Shown here: positions 37,718 to 45,287 of the stretch, in pieces
How the letters are laid out: every line of letters begins with the position of its first letter
Position numbering within the stretch: the stretch's first letter is position 1
IMG/VR virus record: IMGVR_UViG_3300030012_001141
Span: 1 to 60,104 of that record
Length of the DNA: 60,104 nt
Source of the DNA: a virus
Reading direction: 5' to 3' (one strand)
The notes under the pieces: model-generated
The model's input: only the letters and a program-made list of their open reading frames with translations
What the model was told of the DNA's origin: nothing
Database searches by the model: none
Position numbers and translations under genes: made by a program

Positions 37718-37725
37718 CAAATTTA
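37718..37725 (-). promoter_or_regulatory. Possible minus-strand -7 box (TAAATTTG)
   Basis: On the minus strand this reads TAAATTTG, matching TAnnTTTG, and it overlaps the stop of the primase-helicase gene, 33 nt before the endonuclease ATG. No clear -33 TTG. Confidence 0.4.
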
Positions 37726-39525
37726 TTTTGATAAAATATTAGAGAAATTTATAGATGATTGCGTATCTCCTTGAAAGTCAATGTTTTCGAATAAAGGTTT
37801 TTTACCTAACCAAGATAGAAATCCTGTGTGAGAGGTATTCATTACCATTCTGTATGGATCTTCTAACGGTGTTGGGTAGCCTCCAGTCTCTACTTCACGA
37901 ACTTTACGTACGTGTAACTCACTCATTTTCCGTATAGTATGGTCTGGTGATTGAACCTTTCGATGAAGTGTAAGGAAACAATCCGATCTGTTAACAAATT
38001 TACCGCCTCCCTCTGTATCCTCAGCATACGGGGCAACTGGGAGCCCATCGTCACCTTTACGTCTTTGAGCCTCTGTGAACGCATGCATGTTCAACCACAC
38101 AGCAACTTCATTTGCTTTTGAGAACGTAAGGAACTGACTAGCAGCCTCATAGTGGTAGTCATGTACACCAATACTTGAACCAGACATATCTAAACGTAGT
38201 GAGTTATAAGGATCTACAAACACAGCGTCCAATACTTGCTGACGCATTACCTTCTCCATAAACAATATTATATCTGAGTAGCTGTATATACCGTTGTTGT
38301 TAATCAAGGTGAAGTGTTCTTGCACCCACTTGTAAGCCTGCTTACGTTGAGCGTACGTCATGTTCTCAACCTTACGATCAGCAGCAAACTGCATCAGATG
38401 CATCTTAACTGACGCTGTCCTATTCTCTGATGAGTATATCAACCACTTCCACCCATGACGTATAGTAGCATTTGCTATAAGGTATAAAGCCATCGTAGTC
38501 TTACCTACATTACTGTGGCCGTTGATGATAACAAACTCCTTCTTGTATCTAAAGTATTCATCTAGGGTAGGGTCTCCTGTATCCAACCCAATCTCTATGT
38601 TACCTTGTGAATAGTCGTCAATCCACCTGAAGTCCTCATCATCTGAAGATATAAAGGACATATCACCGTCATTGATTAGTAACTCCCTTTGCGCTGACTT
38701 CTCGCTATCTATGATGTCTTTAATTGGTAGCGATTTACCTTTTTCAATACCACTTATAATCGTCTGCTTAGCGTGATCTTCAGAATCTATATCCCTTTTC
38801 TCTATCTCTCTGAAAAGGACTCTTAACACTTCCTCTTCTTCCATGCGACCTGCAGAGATATAACCACCACACAGGATAGCTGCTTTGTTAAGTGTAGCCC
38901 ACTTCTCCCCGTCCTTAGCATTACGTATCATACGTGCAGCTAAGTTCAGCTTCATGTAATCCGTATAGGAGTATGCATCATTAGTGGGGACCTGAGCTTC
39001 AGCATGCTCAGTAGTAAAATGACCAAATCTTTTATAGTCATCTTTAATAATTATGTCAGGATCGTAAGACTCAAAACAGGCCCTAGATTCGTTTATTCCA
39101 GTCTCATCGACTTCTAAACCATGTTGACGGCTTAAATACGCTGTAAGCGCCCTAAAATGGTCTCTATGGCGCTCTGGATTGGTGATACGAACAAGCGCTT
39201 TAATGCCATCGCCACTCGGCGACACCCAACAAGCATAAATATAGTCATCTGTAGCCAGCGCCGTCTTCGTTGCCTCAACATCAACGTGATCAAAATCCAG
39301 AACAATGTATCCCGAATGTTCGAATAACGCCTCATCAGCTCTAGACGAAAACTCCCCGCTGAAACATACAACAGGGAGCTCAAGCTTCTTCTCTTTATTT
39401 CCTTCTCTGATCTCATGTATCAGATCCTTGCTCTTCCCCCGTTGGATACGAGAGAGCGCTGTTGCCAGCTGTATGTGATGTGGTGCTTTGGTTGACTTTA
39501 CGTCCTTGAATATAGTTACTTTCAT
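37723..39525 (-). CDS. Primase-helicase fusion (BT4734/VirE-N-like plus RecA-like helicase)
   Basis: 600 aa from ATG 39525; a TTG 12 nt upstream is also in frame. Residues ~50-170 (FSGEFSSRADEALFEHSGYI, then LDFDHVD, WVSPSGDGIKALV) fit the BT4734/VirE N-terminal prim-pol-like domain of Bacteroidota elements. The C-terminal half is a DnaB-like RecA ATPase: Walker A GHSNVGKTT at ~334-342, Walker B DAVFVDPYNSL at ~434-440, and a late VRKVREVETGG motif. It probably primes and unwinds DNA at the phage fork. Its 5' end overlaps the upstream gene by 113 nt. Confidence 0.82.
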   Translation of the reverse strand: MKVTIFKDVKSTKAPHHIQLATALSRIQRGKSKDLIHEIREGNKEKKLELPVVCFSGEFSSRADEALFEHSGYIVLDFDHVDVEATKTALATDDYIYACWVSPSGDGIKALVRITNPERHRDHFRALTAYLSRQHGLEVDETGINESRACFESYDPDIIIKDDYKRFGHFTTEHAEAQVPTNDAYSYTDYMKLNLAARMIRNAKDGEKWATLNKAAILCGGYISAGRMEEEEVLRVLFREIEKRDIDSEDHAKQTIISGIEKGKSLPIKDIIDSEKSAQRELLINDGDMSFISSDDEDFRWIDDYSQGNIEIGLDTGDPTLDEYFRYKKEFVIINGHSNVGKTTMALYLIANATIRHGWKWLIYSSENRTASVKMHLMQFAADRKVENMTYAQRKQAYKWVQEHFTLINNNGIYSYSDIILFMEKVMRQQVLDAVFVDPYNSLRLDMSGSSIGVHDYHYEAASQFLTFSKANEVAVWLNMHAFTEAQRRKGDDGLPVAPYAEDTEGGGKFVNRSDCFLTLHRKVQSPDHTIRKMSELHVRKVREVETGGYPTPLEDPYRMVMNTSHTGFLSWLGKKPLFENIDFQGDTQSSINFSNILSK

Positions 39526-39778
39526 TATCTTTTGCAATCATTAAAAGGATTAGATACCCAGCTAAATCCATAACCGTATCCTCTGTTTCATCATATATAC
39601 CTTTATTCTCAATCCTCTTAAGTTTATCATCTATCCTGATCTTGATAGCTTCAACAGAAGAGAGACGCGAAAATACATTCGCAGGAATAAGAGCTGAATC
39701 GCCGTAAGAATTATTCTTTTCTAGTAATAGCGTTTCAATCTGCTTACACTTTTGTTTTATTTTGTCTTTGGTGCTCAT
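39413..39778 (-). CDS. DUF1599 / nucleotide-modification-associated-like protein
   Basis: 121 aa. EKNNSYGDSALIPANVFSRL, then IRIDDKLKRIENKG and EDTVMDLAGYLILLMIA, fit the DUF1599 family, all-helical proteins related to MazG-type NTP pyrophosphohydrolases and often found near phage nucleotide metabolism genes. The family core ends near residue 83. The last ~38 residues (polar, Ser/Thr-rich) lie over the start of the primase-helicase gene in another frame. Confidence 0.65.
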   Translation of the reverse strand: MSTKDKIKQKCKQIETLLLEKNNSYGDSALIPANVFSRLSSVEAIKIRIDDKLKRIENKGIYDETEDTVMDLAGYLILLMIAKDNESNYIQGRKVNQSTTSHTAGNSALSYPTGEEQGSDT

Positions 39779-40004
39779 CTAAAGTTAGGTTTGAGTAGTT
39801 TAGAAAAATAACATCACTCACCTCTCTTATAATAACCTGTTTGTTTTTAGTCTTACTATTCTTACCGTAAGCCTCATTTGTCAAGCGATACATGGTCCTT
39901 TTATCATGCTCCATTATCTCTGCAGGATTATTATATATAGAGACTATCCACGATGAACGCTCAGAAATACTTTTGTTTTTCTTAAAAGCAAACCGAGCGT
40001 TCAT
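39744..40004 (-). CDS. Hypothetical protein (86 aa)
   Basis: I prefer the ATG at 40004 (MNARFAFKKNKS); a longer start at 40040 would overlap the SSB-like gene. A soluble, mixed-charge protein with a WIVSIYNNPAEIMEHDKRTM segment. It sits between SSB-like and DUF1599-like genes, so a DNA-metabolism role is possible. No family recognised. Confidence 0.5.
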   Translation of the reverse strand: MNARFAFKKNKSISERSSWIVSIYNNPAEIMEHDKRTMYRLTNEAYGKNSKTKNKQVIIREVSDVIFLNYSNLTLDEHQRQNKTKV

Positions 40005-40023
40005 ATAGTAGATACGGGCCTTG

Positions 40024-40329
40024 TTAGAACGGCATGTCATCCGTTACAACCTCAGTAGCTGCAGCCTTTGCAGCACGTTTTTCCCTAGCAGCTTCGCTGT
40101 TTGGATCAAACACTGAACAGCATGGCTTTCCAGTCTTAGACATGAACAACTTAAGGTATACGTTACCGCCTTGACCTTCTGCATTACGCTTAGTAGCGTA
40201 CTTGTCGATCATCTCTTTTAGCTCTGTGTCCTTAAGACGAACACTCCAGCTAGACAACTCTCCCTCGTACATACGAGGCTCATCCGTGTACCCTACGAGT
40301 ACAGAATCATACTTTTTATCATCAGTCAT
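40024..40329 (-). CDS. Putative single-stranded DNA-binding protein
   Basis: 101 aa ending TDDMPF, an acidic tip with terminal Pro-Phe as in bacterial SSBs, where it recruits partner proteins. The body is short but has beta-type segments (SWSVRLKDTEL and GNVYLKLFMSK). It is next to the exonuclease and annealing protein genes, as expected. The acidic tip and context carry the call; a full OB-fold is not provable by eye. Confidence 0.6.
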   Translation of the reverse strand: MTDDKKYDSVLVGYTDEPRMYEGELSSWSVRLKDTELKEMIDKYATKRNAEGQGGNVYLKLFMSKTGKPCCSVFDPNSEAAREKRAAKAAATEVVTDDMPF

Positions 40330-40347
40330 GATATAAAAATTTAAAGG

Positions 40348-40434
40348 TTAAATAAAAAACATATAATATACAGAGTGATATAAAGTCCATAGACCTGCGT
40401 AATAAAAAACCACGTTACCTATAAACTCTATCAA
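40348..40434 (-). CDS. Possible 28-aa membrane peptide (TTG start)
   Basis: In the 106-nt gap between SSB-like and exonuclease genes, a TTG frame begins 1 nt after the exonuclease stop and encodes a strongly hydrophobic, aromatic peptide (IEFIGNVVFYYAGLWTLYHS, then VYYMFFI). Coding is uncertain because of size and start codon. Confidence 0.3.
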   Translation of the reverse strand: MIEFIGNVVFYYAGLWTLYHSVYYMFFI

Positions 40435-40435
40435 C

Positions 40436-41203
40436 TTAGACAATAAATGAAGCATAGCAATTAAGTTCTGGCGCTTCTTTATCTAAGTGTTTATGTATAT
40501 TCTCCAGGGCTTGATGAAATTTCATCTCCCCCTTGAACAGGGTTTCCTCCGAGCATTTTACTTCTGCTGGGTAGTATGGGTATGCTTTCTCTTGGACTAC
40601 CCAATAGTAGTCTTTGATTCCGAATACCTTTGTGTAGATATATGCTTGGATGTCATAACAGAAACTGTTTACATCGTATCTGAACTTCTCTACACTTCTT
40701 GAACTTTTGCTATCAGTGATGTAACCATCACCCAAACAATCTAAAAATCCTTTAAGGGGTACACCGTCAATATCTTCATTGAATTCAACCTGATACCTAC
40801 CTTTTAATCTTTTCTGCAGTAAACCGCAGTTAGCCAGCCTGTCGATCATGTCATTCGCCTTCCTCCAGTCCTCCGAGCTAACGAGCGTCTTATCCGCGTT
40901 CTCCGTAGCCTGAGCAGCCTCCGCTTTCCACTCCTTGTATTTTTTAGTATTCCTAGGGTACTTCCCACCGATCTTAGCCACGATCTCATCATCGTTAAGC
41001 ACGTAGTAACTTTCATAAGCTTTATCTCTTTCAAACAATAACATATCGTATAGAGTGCCAAACCTTAAGGCTTCGCTATCTTTCTTCAGTTCACCCTTCA
41101 TGTACATCTCCCAGAGACGCATGTCTCCGAGAGCGTACTTAATTGAAGAGTATGAAAGATGTGGTTTACCAGTGGCTTTCTCTAGTCTTTCTCTTAATGT
41201 CAT
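40436..41203 (-). CDS. PD-(D/E)XK exonuclease (RecE/lambda-exo-like)
   Basis: 255 aa. The start LSYSSIKYALGDMRLWEMYM is typical of phage PD-(D/E)XK exonucleases, and the catalytic core GFLDCLGDGYITDSKSS shows D ... D-x-K, followed by YDIQAYIYTKVFG. Such enzymes resect dsDNA ends for the partner annealing protein, encoded immediately upstream with a 4-nt overlap. Together they form a two-component recombination system. Confidence 0.78.
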   Translation of the reverse strand: MTLRERLEKATGKPHLSYSSIKYALGDMRLWEMYMKGELKKDSEALRFGTLYDMLLFERDKAYESYYVLNDDEIVAKIGGKYPRNTKKYKEWKAEAAQATENADKTLVSSEDWRKANDMIDRLANCGLLQKRLKGRYQVEFNEDIDGVPLKGFLDCLGDGYITDSKSSRSVEKFRYDVNSFCYDIQAYIYTKVFGIKDYYWVVQEKAYPYYPAEVKCSEETLFKGEMKFHQALENIHKHLDKEAPELNCYASFIV

Positions 41204-41718
41204 CGCACGAACTTCTTAAGACCTGTCACTTGCTTTTCAGTAAGCTGATCTTTGTACTTAGTCATTAGTTGATCGAAAGCCTTACGCTTATCAGTAGCAG
41301 ATTTGAGGTAAGCTACAGACTTTTCCATGATGTTTTCTACTTTGTCAGGTGCTTCTGCAGACTGTTTAGCTATAGCATCCTGAACCTCGTTAGCTGAAGC
41401 TATAGATGTATCGATACCAATACCCATCATAGCGAGAGCTCTACCAATAGCTGATGTTTCACAGTTTTCTACATAGCTAGTTTTGTTGATGTGACTACCT
41501 GAACGCTCTTCATGTGCATGACCAGTTGCTACTACACGCTGATTCGTGTCAGCTATAATAGCCTTACAGACACACATTTCTGAATCTAACGCTGTAAATT
41601 CTGTTGAAATCGTCCAGTTTTTGTACTCATCTTCTTGGCGGAAAAATTTAATACGCTCGTTTACTTCGACGTATTGTTTGCCACGTATGTTCGTGGTCTT
41701 GAATTTGTAATTAGACAT
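41200..41718 (-). CDS. ERF/Rad52-like single-strand annealing protein
   Basis: 172 aa. GHAHEERSGSHINKTSYVEN, followed by CETSAIGRALAMMGIGIDTS and ASANEVQDAI, is the hallmark of the ERF-type annealing family. It coats resected ssDNA and pairs homologous strands. It overlaps the exonuclease gene. A good minus-strand promoter lies 23 nt upstream of its ATG, so this recombination and replication unit can be transcribed on its own. Confidence 0.8.
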   Translation of the reverse strand: MSNYKFKTTNIRGKQYVEVNERIKFFRQEDEYKNWTISTEFTALDSEMCVCKAIIADTNQRVVATGHAHEERSGSHINKTSYVENCETSAIGRALAMMGIGIDTSIASANEVQDAIAKQSAEAPDKVENIMEKSVAYLKSATDKRKAFDQLMTKYKDQLTEKQVTGLKKFVR

Positions 41719-41741
41719 ATATTAAATTAAATTAGGATTGA

Positions 41742-41772
41742 CAAATATAAGCAAGTGTTTGTTAAAAACCAA
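41742..41772 (-). promoter_or_regulatory. Minus-strand promoter for recombination/replication genes
   Basis: Read on the minus strand: TTG at 41772-41770, a 20-nt spacer, then TATATTTG at 41749-41742. Both elements and the spacing match the Bacteroidota -33/-7 consensus. It gives a leader of about 20 nt before the annealing-protein ATG at 41718. Confidence 0.72.
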
Positions 41773-41941
41773 ACTTTCTTGCATCTTCATATAATTTATG
41801 CATAGCATTTTCAAACTGCAATGGTGACTGATGTACGTCCCTGCAGATCAGCATAAACCTATCCATCAAGTGGATAGCATCTAAGTGATGAGGTTTTAGT
41901 TCAAGGGTTTCCCCTAGCATGTGTTCTTTTGTTTTACTCAT
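41762..41941 (-). CDS. Hypothetical protein (59 aa)
   Basis: A short helical, Met/His-rich protein (MSKTKEHMLGETLELKPHH ... ARKFGF) ending over the -33 region of the downstream promoter. No family recognised. The frame fills an otherwise empty gap. Confidence 0.55.
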   Translation of the reverse strand: MSKTKEHMLGETLELKPHHLDAIHLMDRFMLICRDVHQSPLQFENAMHKLYEDARKFGF

Positions 41942-41958
41942 AATGTATTGATTGTTAA

Positions 41959-42114
41959 TTAGTTATTTAATATTATATTAAGTTTTAGTTTACGTACCCA
42001 AACCTCTGTGATCCAGTCCATAGCTTCATGATCTTGATCATGATAGAACAGCATGTATGCTTCAGCCAGTTCTTCTAGACTGCAATCTCTGAAAGGGTTC
42101 TGTTTATACGTCAT
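41959..42114 (-). CDS. Hypothetical protein (51 aa)
   Basis: MTYKQNPFRDCSLEELAEAY, then YHDQDHEAMDWITEVW: an acidic helical N-terminus and a hydrophobic, basic end. It overlaps the following membrane peptide gene by 11 nt. No family recognised. Confidence 0.55.
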   Translation of the reverse strand: MTYKQNPFRDCSLEELAEAYMLFYHDQDHEAMDWITEVWVRKLKLNIILNN

Positions 42115-42187
42115 CTTTGTTGCATTGATAGGTTAAATAGATAGCACCCACTACATAGAACAGTGCTACTGGTATTAGTATATTCAT
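42104..42187 (-). CDS. Small membrane peptide (27 aa)
   Basis: MNILIPVALFYVVGAIYLTY followed by QCNKDDV: one transmembrane helix with a short charged tail. Located 2 nt after the upstream stop and overlapping the next gene, consistent with translation. Function unknown. Confidence 0.5.
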   Translation of the reverse strand: MNILIPVALFYVVGAIYLTYQCNKDDV

Positions 42188-42189
42188 TT

Positions 42190-42417
42190 TTATTCATCAT
42201 AAAAGGGTTCTTCAAAATCTTCATTGGCTAACTCTTGCATACAGCTATAAAAGTTTTTGTCCTCCAGTAAGAAAGACATATCGTGCTTGTTACTACCACA
42301 CCCATAGTATATATGGTCTATGTCTAAGCTAAGTCCCTCAGGGTACTCGACAGCATAGTACACTAGCGTAGCTTCTACACCGAAGTCTAGTTCAAATCCT
42401 ACTTCTCGTTTACTCAT
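42190..42417 (-). CDS. Hypothetical acidic protein (75 aa)
   Basis: Acidic, with an aromatic core (VEATLVYYAVEYPEGLSLDI) and a Glu/Asp-rich tail (NEDFEEPFYDE). Overlaps the upstream gene stop. No family recognised. Confidence 0.6.
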   Translation of the reverse strand: MSKREVGFELDFGVEATLVYYAVEYPEGLSLDIDHIYYGCGSNKHDMSFLLEDKNFYSCMQELANEDFEEPFYDE

Positions 42418-42583
42418 CTTTACTTTCTTTTAGTTTATCTAATTGTTCTTTGTATTGCTGGGCTATAAGCTCCCAAGCCATAGCCTTCTTAAGTAGCTCT
42501 GTTTTAGTGTGTGCTTTAAGCACGATCTTTCTATCTTCTTTTGACATAAGATCTAGTGGGTTGAATTCTTTTTCGTTACTCAT
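42410..42583 (-). CDS. Hypothetical helical protein (57 aa)
   Basis: MSNEKEFNPLDLMSKEDRKI and a Lys/Glu-rich helix (QQYKEQLDKLKESKDE), probably coiled coil. It overlaps neighbours by 8 nt on both sides. No family recognised. Confidence 0.58.
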   Translation of the reverse strand: MSNEKEFNPLDLMSKEDRKIVLKAHTKTELLKKAMAWELIAQQYKEQLDKLKESKDE

Positions 42584-42764
42584 ATTCACCTGCTTTCATA
42601 CCCCATAACATATCACGTGGCATCTCATCGAATACCACCATGCTATCTTTTTCATTGGGTGCATTTTGTACTAGCGTCTGTGCTTCTTCTCTTGTTAGTG
42701 AGTGGAATAGGATATCCTTCTTGAAGTTATCTCTATACACTCGGTATACTGCGTAATTTTTCAT
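42576..42764 (-). CDS. Hypothetical protein (62 aa)
   Basis: MKNYAVYRVYRDNFKKDILF, then SLTREEAQTLVQNAPNEKDS. A small alpha/beta protein layout often seen among phage early genes. No family recognised. Confidence 0.6.
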   Translation of the reverse strand: MKNYAVYRVYRDNFKKDILFHSLTREEAQTLVQNAPNEKDSMVVFDEMPRDMLWGMKAGEYE

Positions 42765-42925
42765 TTTGTGTGTGATTTAATTGCGTCAATAAGCATTTCT
42801 CTTGCGTGTGTCGGATCGGATAGCACCGCATGTACTAACCATGCGAACTCATTGTCTAGCGTTTCCTTATCACCTATCATGTACTCAATGTACTCGTCTG
42901 CTTTTGTTTGTGTTTCGTAACTCAT
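42761..42925 (-). CDS. Hypothetical protein (54 aa)
   Basis: I choose ATG 42925 (MSYETQTKADEYIEYM), 7 nt after the upstream stop; the longer start at 42973 would overlap the gene at 42933. Acidic and helical. No family recognised. Confidence 0.55.
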   Translation of the reverse strand: MSYETQTKADEYIEYMIGDKETLDNEFAWLVHAVLSDPTHAREMLIDAIKSHTK

Positions 42926-42932
42926 TTTGTTT

Positions 42933-43082
42933 TTATTTAATTGGTTCATCCATATCCATTCTTTCTTTATCATCTTTGTCTGACTTAGTGTCCACTAGGT
43001 GGACATTAGTAATTAGTTCAGCTAGTTCGTGCATACTGAATGATGCGAAGCCTGTCTGTGTTTTTGGTTTACGCTTGCTCAT
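42933..43082 (-). CDS. Small protein containing the VHLVD dyad insert (49 aa)
   Basis: MSKRKPKTQTGFASFSMHEL, then ITNVHLVDTKSDKDDKERMD. The VHLVD residues are encoded by the 15-bp dyad at 42990-43004. The start overlaps the upstream gene by 14 nt. The basic N-terminus and acidic C-terminus flank the repeat. No family recognised. Confidence 0.5.
   Translation of the reverse strand: MSKRKPKTQTGFASFSMHELAELITNVHLVDTKSDKDDKERMDMDEPIK
42990..43004. repeat. Dyad repeat, copy 1 (GTCCAC-TAG-GTGGAC)
   Basis: A perfect 6-bp inverted repeat with a 3-nt centre. It lies inside the 49-aa gene, in the VHLVD frame. Confidence 0.9.
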
Positions 43083-43233
43083 GTCTTTTGTGGTTTAATG
43101 TTCTACCTCTATCGAGAATGTTTTCTCCTTCAGCCATACCTAGTTGGTAGTACTGCCTCCATGCATCGCATGAAAGGAAGTTGTTGAACCAATCAAGGTA
43201 CATAGCTTCGGCTTGTTCGTCAGTGTAATTCAT
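43069..43233 (-). CDS. Hypothetical protein (54 aa)
   Basis: MNYTDEQAEAMYLDWFNNFL, then DAWRQYYQLGMAEGENI. Aromatic-rich and helical. Its end overlaps the start of the next gene. No family recognised. Confidence 0.58.
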   Translation of the reverse strand: MNYTDEQAEAMYLDWFNNFLSCDAWRQYYQLGMAEGENILDRGRTLNHKRHEQA

Positions 43234-43234
43234 A

Positions 43235-43438
43235 TCATTGTACTATGTCTTGGTAGAAGATGTGCTTACCATCTTCACTGATGTAACCTGCATCGATCAG
43301 GGCTGATGCAGTTCGCCCGTAGCTACCTTGTAGCGTCCATGCCATGCCATTCTTGATTAGCTCAGAGAATAGTTCTAGCACTCCTGTGTCGTCTAAAAGA
43401 CCACACTCGAAGTCAATTATTTTGTCTGTTAAATTCAT
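43235..43438 (-). CDS. Conserved small phage protein, DUF7417-like
   Basis: 67 aa. IIDFECGLLDDTGVLELFSE, then GMAWTLQGSYGRTASALIDAG fits a very widespread small phage protein (FE-x-G-x-L ... WxLQGxYGRxAxxLI). Function unknown; usually in early regions. Confidence 0.65.
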   Translation of the reverse strand: MNLTDKIIDFECGLLDDTGVLELFSELIKNGMAWTLQGSYGRTASALIDAGYISEDGKHIFYQDIVQ

Positions 43439-43440
43439 GA

Positions 43441-43539
43441 TTAAAATAGTTCTTTTATTAGTTGTACTTTTTCTGCGTCTGTTAATTCATCGCTATCGAG
43501 TATGTTGATTAGATAGCACTCAAATTCTTCTGTATTCAT
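43441..43539 (-). CDS. Hypothetical peptide (32 aa)
   Basis: An acidic helical peptide (MNTEEFECYLINILDSDEL), 2 nt before the next gene and overlapping the previous one by 4 nt. The tight junctions support coding. Confidence 0.5.
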   Translation of the reverse strand: MNTEEFECYLINILDSDELTDAEKVQLIKELF

Positions 43540-43751
43540 GCGTATACTATTTCTGTTTCGTTAACTCTTTCTATTGCTTTGGCTAGATTCTCTAGTGCCT
43601 CTACTCTTTCTCGCAGTATATCCTCATCGTCTATACCGCAGTCGTAGTACCCATTGATATCCCAATGGCAGTCATCGTGGTTGTATGCATCTTCAGATGT
43701 TAGTTCGTCTAACTTATCGTTTACTCTTGTGTATCTTTTTAGTAAATCCAT
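43536..43751 (-). CDS. Hypothetical acidic protein (71 aa)
   Basis: MDLLKRYTRVNDKLDELTSE, an acidic Cys/His/Asp-rich middle (DDCHWDINGYYDCGID) that might bind metal, and a helical end. The upstream junction has the AACCAATAAAA pattern shared by two other genes here. No family recognised. Confidence 0.6.
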   Translation of the reverse strand: MDLLKRYTRVNDKLDELTSEDAYNHDDCHWDINGYYDCGIDDEDILRERVEALENLAKAIERVNETEIVYA

Positions 43752-43761
43752 GATGTATGTT

Positions 43762-44043
43762 TTATTGGTTTATTTCAATTAGTTTTCCATTTAATTCTTC
43801 GTATTGGAAGTCTGTAGGGCATTCCCACTCAGTCCAATAATATTCCCCTAGATTATAGCTTTCAGCTAGTATGTAATCGTCAGATAACTCGTTGTCCTTG
43901 TCTACATTCCATGAGCGGAGAAGAGCGATAAGGTCTTTCTCGTACTTGATGTGCATAAATCCATCGCCTACTACATAGCCATCATTCATGCCTTCACCTG
44001 TTATATCACATTTTCTTGCGTACTGTTCTCGTGTATTACTCAT
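43762..44043 (-). CDS. Conserved phage protein with CDITGEGMNDGYVVGDG motif
   Basis: 93 aa. The N-terminal pattern CDITGEGMNDGYVVGDGFMH recurs in phages and gut elements of Bacteroidota. It has one Cys near the start and an acidic aromatic C-terminus ending NQ. Its first residues (MSNTRE) are the same as those of the next upstream gene. Function unknown. Confidence 0.65.
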   Translation of the reverse strand: MSNTREQYARKCDITGEGMNDGYVVGDGFMHIKYEKDLIALLRSWNVDKDNELSDDYILAESYNLGEYYWTEWECPTDFQYEELNGKLIEINQ

Positions 44044-44049
44044 CTTTTT

Positions 44050-44241
44050 TTATTGGTTTGTTGTGAACTTAAAATAAAACGGATTAAGATTATGTTCCTT
44101 TCTTAATTTCATTTTAGCTTCTTCTAAATTTTTTGCCATTATTTTTAACTCAAATTCTCTTTCCTTTTGATAGAGCTTGTAACTTGATGGCTTAAATATT
44201 TGGTGGTCGTGCTTTACGATATACTCTCGTGTATTACTCAT
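44050..44241 (-). CDS. Hypothetical basic protein (63 aa)
   Basis: Start chosen at ATG 44241 (MSNTREYIVKHDHQIF), which matches the next gene's start sequence and gives a simple 8-nt overlap; a longer start at 44265 would overlap more. Lys/Glu-rich helix (IMAKNLEEAKMKLRKEHN). Ends NQ. Confidence 0.55.
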   Translation of the reverse strand: MSNTREYIVKHDHQIFKPSSYKLYQKEREFELKIMAKNLEEAKMKLRKEHNLNPFYFKFTTNQ

Positions 44242-44512
44242 CGTCTTGTCCATAAGGTGCGTCATTAAATGATTTAAACTCTTTGTGGTATAGTTCCTTT
44301 GCTTTTACGGATAGCATTTCTGTGTCGCATTGCTCAAGCTCTGCTTCGCCTAGCGTATCCCATATCTCGTGGTACAAGTCATTTTCAAACGGAAATGGTT
44401 CTGTATCACCTAGCGTTATTCTTTCAACGCTTGATGTTGTTAGTTCGTCAGGTAAAGCTACCTCGATTGTTGTGGTGTATGTACGCACCACTTCTATTTC
44501 AAATAGTTTCAT
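44234..44512 (-). CDS. Hypothetical acidic protein (92 aa)
   Basis: MKLFEIEVVRTYTTTIEVAL begins a beta hairpin typical of small phage proteins with an RTY-x-T-I-E-V strand; the rest is acidic and helical. Unknown function. Confidence 0.6.
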   Translation of the reverse strand: MKLFEIEVVRTYTTTIEVALPDELTTSSVERITLGDTEPFPFENDLYHEIWDTLGEAELEQCDTEMLSVKAKELYHKEFKSFNDAPYGQDDE

Positions 44513-44781
44513 GATTCTAAGTATTCTTCTTTTAACCTTTTTAGATTATGGTAGTATTCGGTCTGTGCCTCGTCGTATCTCTCTCGCAATTCTGCTCGGT
44601 GTTCTGAATCCATACCTTCGTAGCTATTAGAATGCATTTCACACTCTGCTTGTAACCAGTCGTAGTTCGATGCCAGGTCGCTGAATCGGTAGCGTAGGTT
44701 AAGTAGCTGCTCTGCGTAGACTTCTGGCTTTGATACAATTGCTTGCGCAAGTTTTTCGATAAGTTCTTTTTTAATAGTCAT
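44509..44781 (-). CDS. Hypothetical helical protein (90 aa)
   Basis: Mostly coiled coil (IKKELIEKLAQAIVSKPEVY ... DEAQTEYYHNLKRLKEEYLE). Overlaps the next gene by 4 nt. No family recognised. Confidence 0.6.
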   Translation of the reverse strand: MTIKKELIEKLAQAIVSKPEVYAEQLLNLRYRFSDLASNYDWLQAECEMHSNSYEGMDSEHRAELRERYDEAQTEYYHNLKRLKEEYLES

Positions 44782-44782
44782 G

Positions 44783-45271
44783 TTAATCTTGATTTAATTT
44801 ATATAAATAACTCGTTGTATGTCTTTGATATTCTTTGCCCGTTTCTATATTCATAAAAACTTGTATCACACTTGTATATTTTCTAGTATTTGAAGTTATC
44901 CTGTCTATCATGTGTGTAGGTAAACCTGCTTTCTTTAAAGCCGACTTAGTTATCCTACCATGTATTTTAGTGTTATGTTTTATGCGTTTCTTTTTCTTAG
45001 TTAAGCTATATAATTCAAATTCTCTAAACCTATCCATTTCAAATGGTCTCCCATTTGCCTCGTCTAGACGCATCCAACTTCTTTTTAATTTTCTACATTC
45101 TTTACTAAATTCATCAGGTGTGAATTCTCTGTAAGTATCATGAAATATCCTATGATATTTGAATACATATAAGTTCTTTCCGTTCATCGTACCCATTCTA
45201 GCTATATCAAAAGGCCTCAAGTCGAAAGGGTGTGTTGAAATAAAATTTTCTGTATCTGCCTGTAAATTCAT
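44783..45271 (-). CDS. Hypothetical basic protein (162 aa)
   Basis: One of the larger genes of the small-gene cluster. A Phe/Arg-rich N-terminal domain (FDLRPFDIARMGTM, then YVFKYHRIFHDTYREF) and a basic middle (LTKKKKRIKHNTKIHGRITK) that could bind nucleic acid. The dyad copy 2 lies 16 nt upstream of its ATG. No family recognised. Confidence 0.58.
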   Translation of the reverse strand: MNLQADTENFISTHPFDLRPFDIARMGTMNGKNLYVFKYHRIFHDTYREFTPDEFSKECRKLKRSWMRLDEANGRPFEMDRFREFELYSLTKKKKRIKHNTKIHGRITKSALKKAGLPTHMIDRITSNTRKYTSVIQVFMNIETGKEYQRHTTSYLYKLNQD

Positions 45272-45287
45272 CTCCGATCTGATTTGT

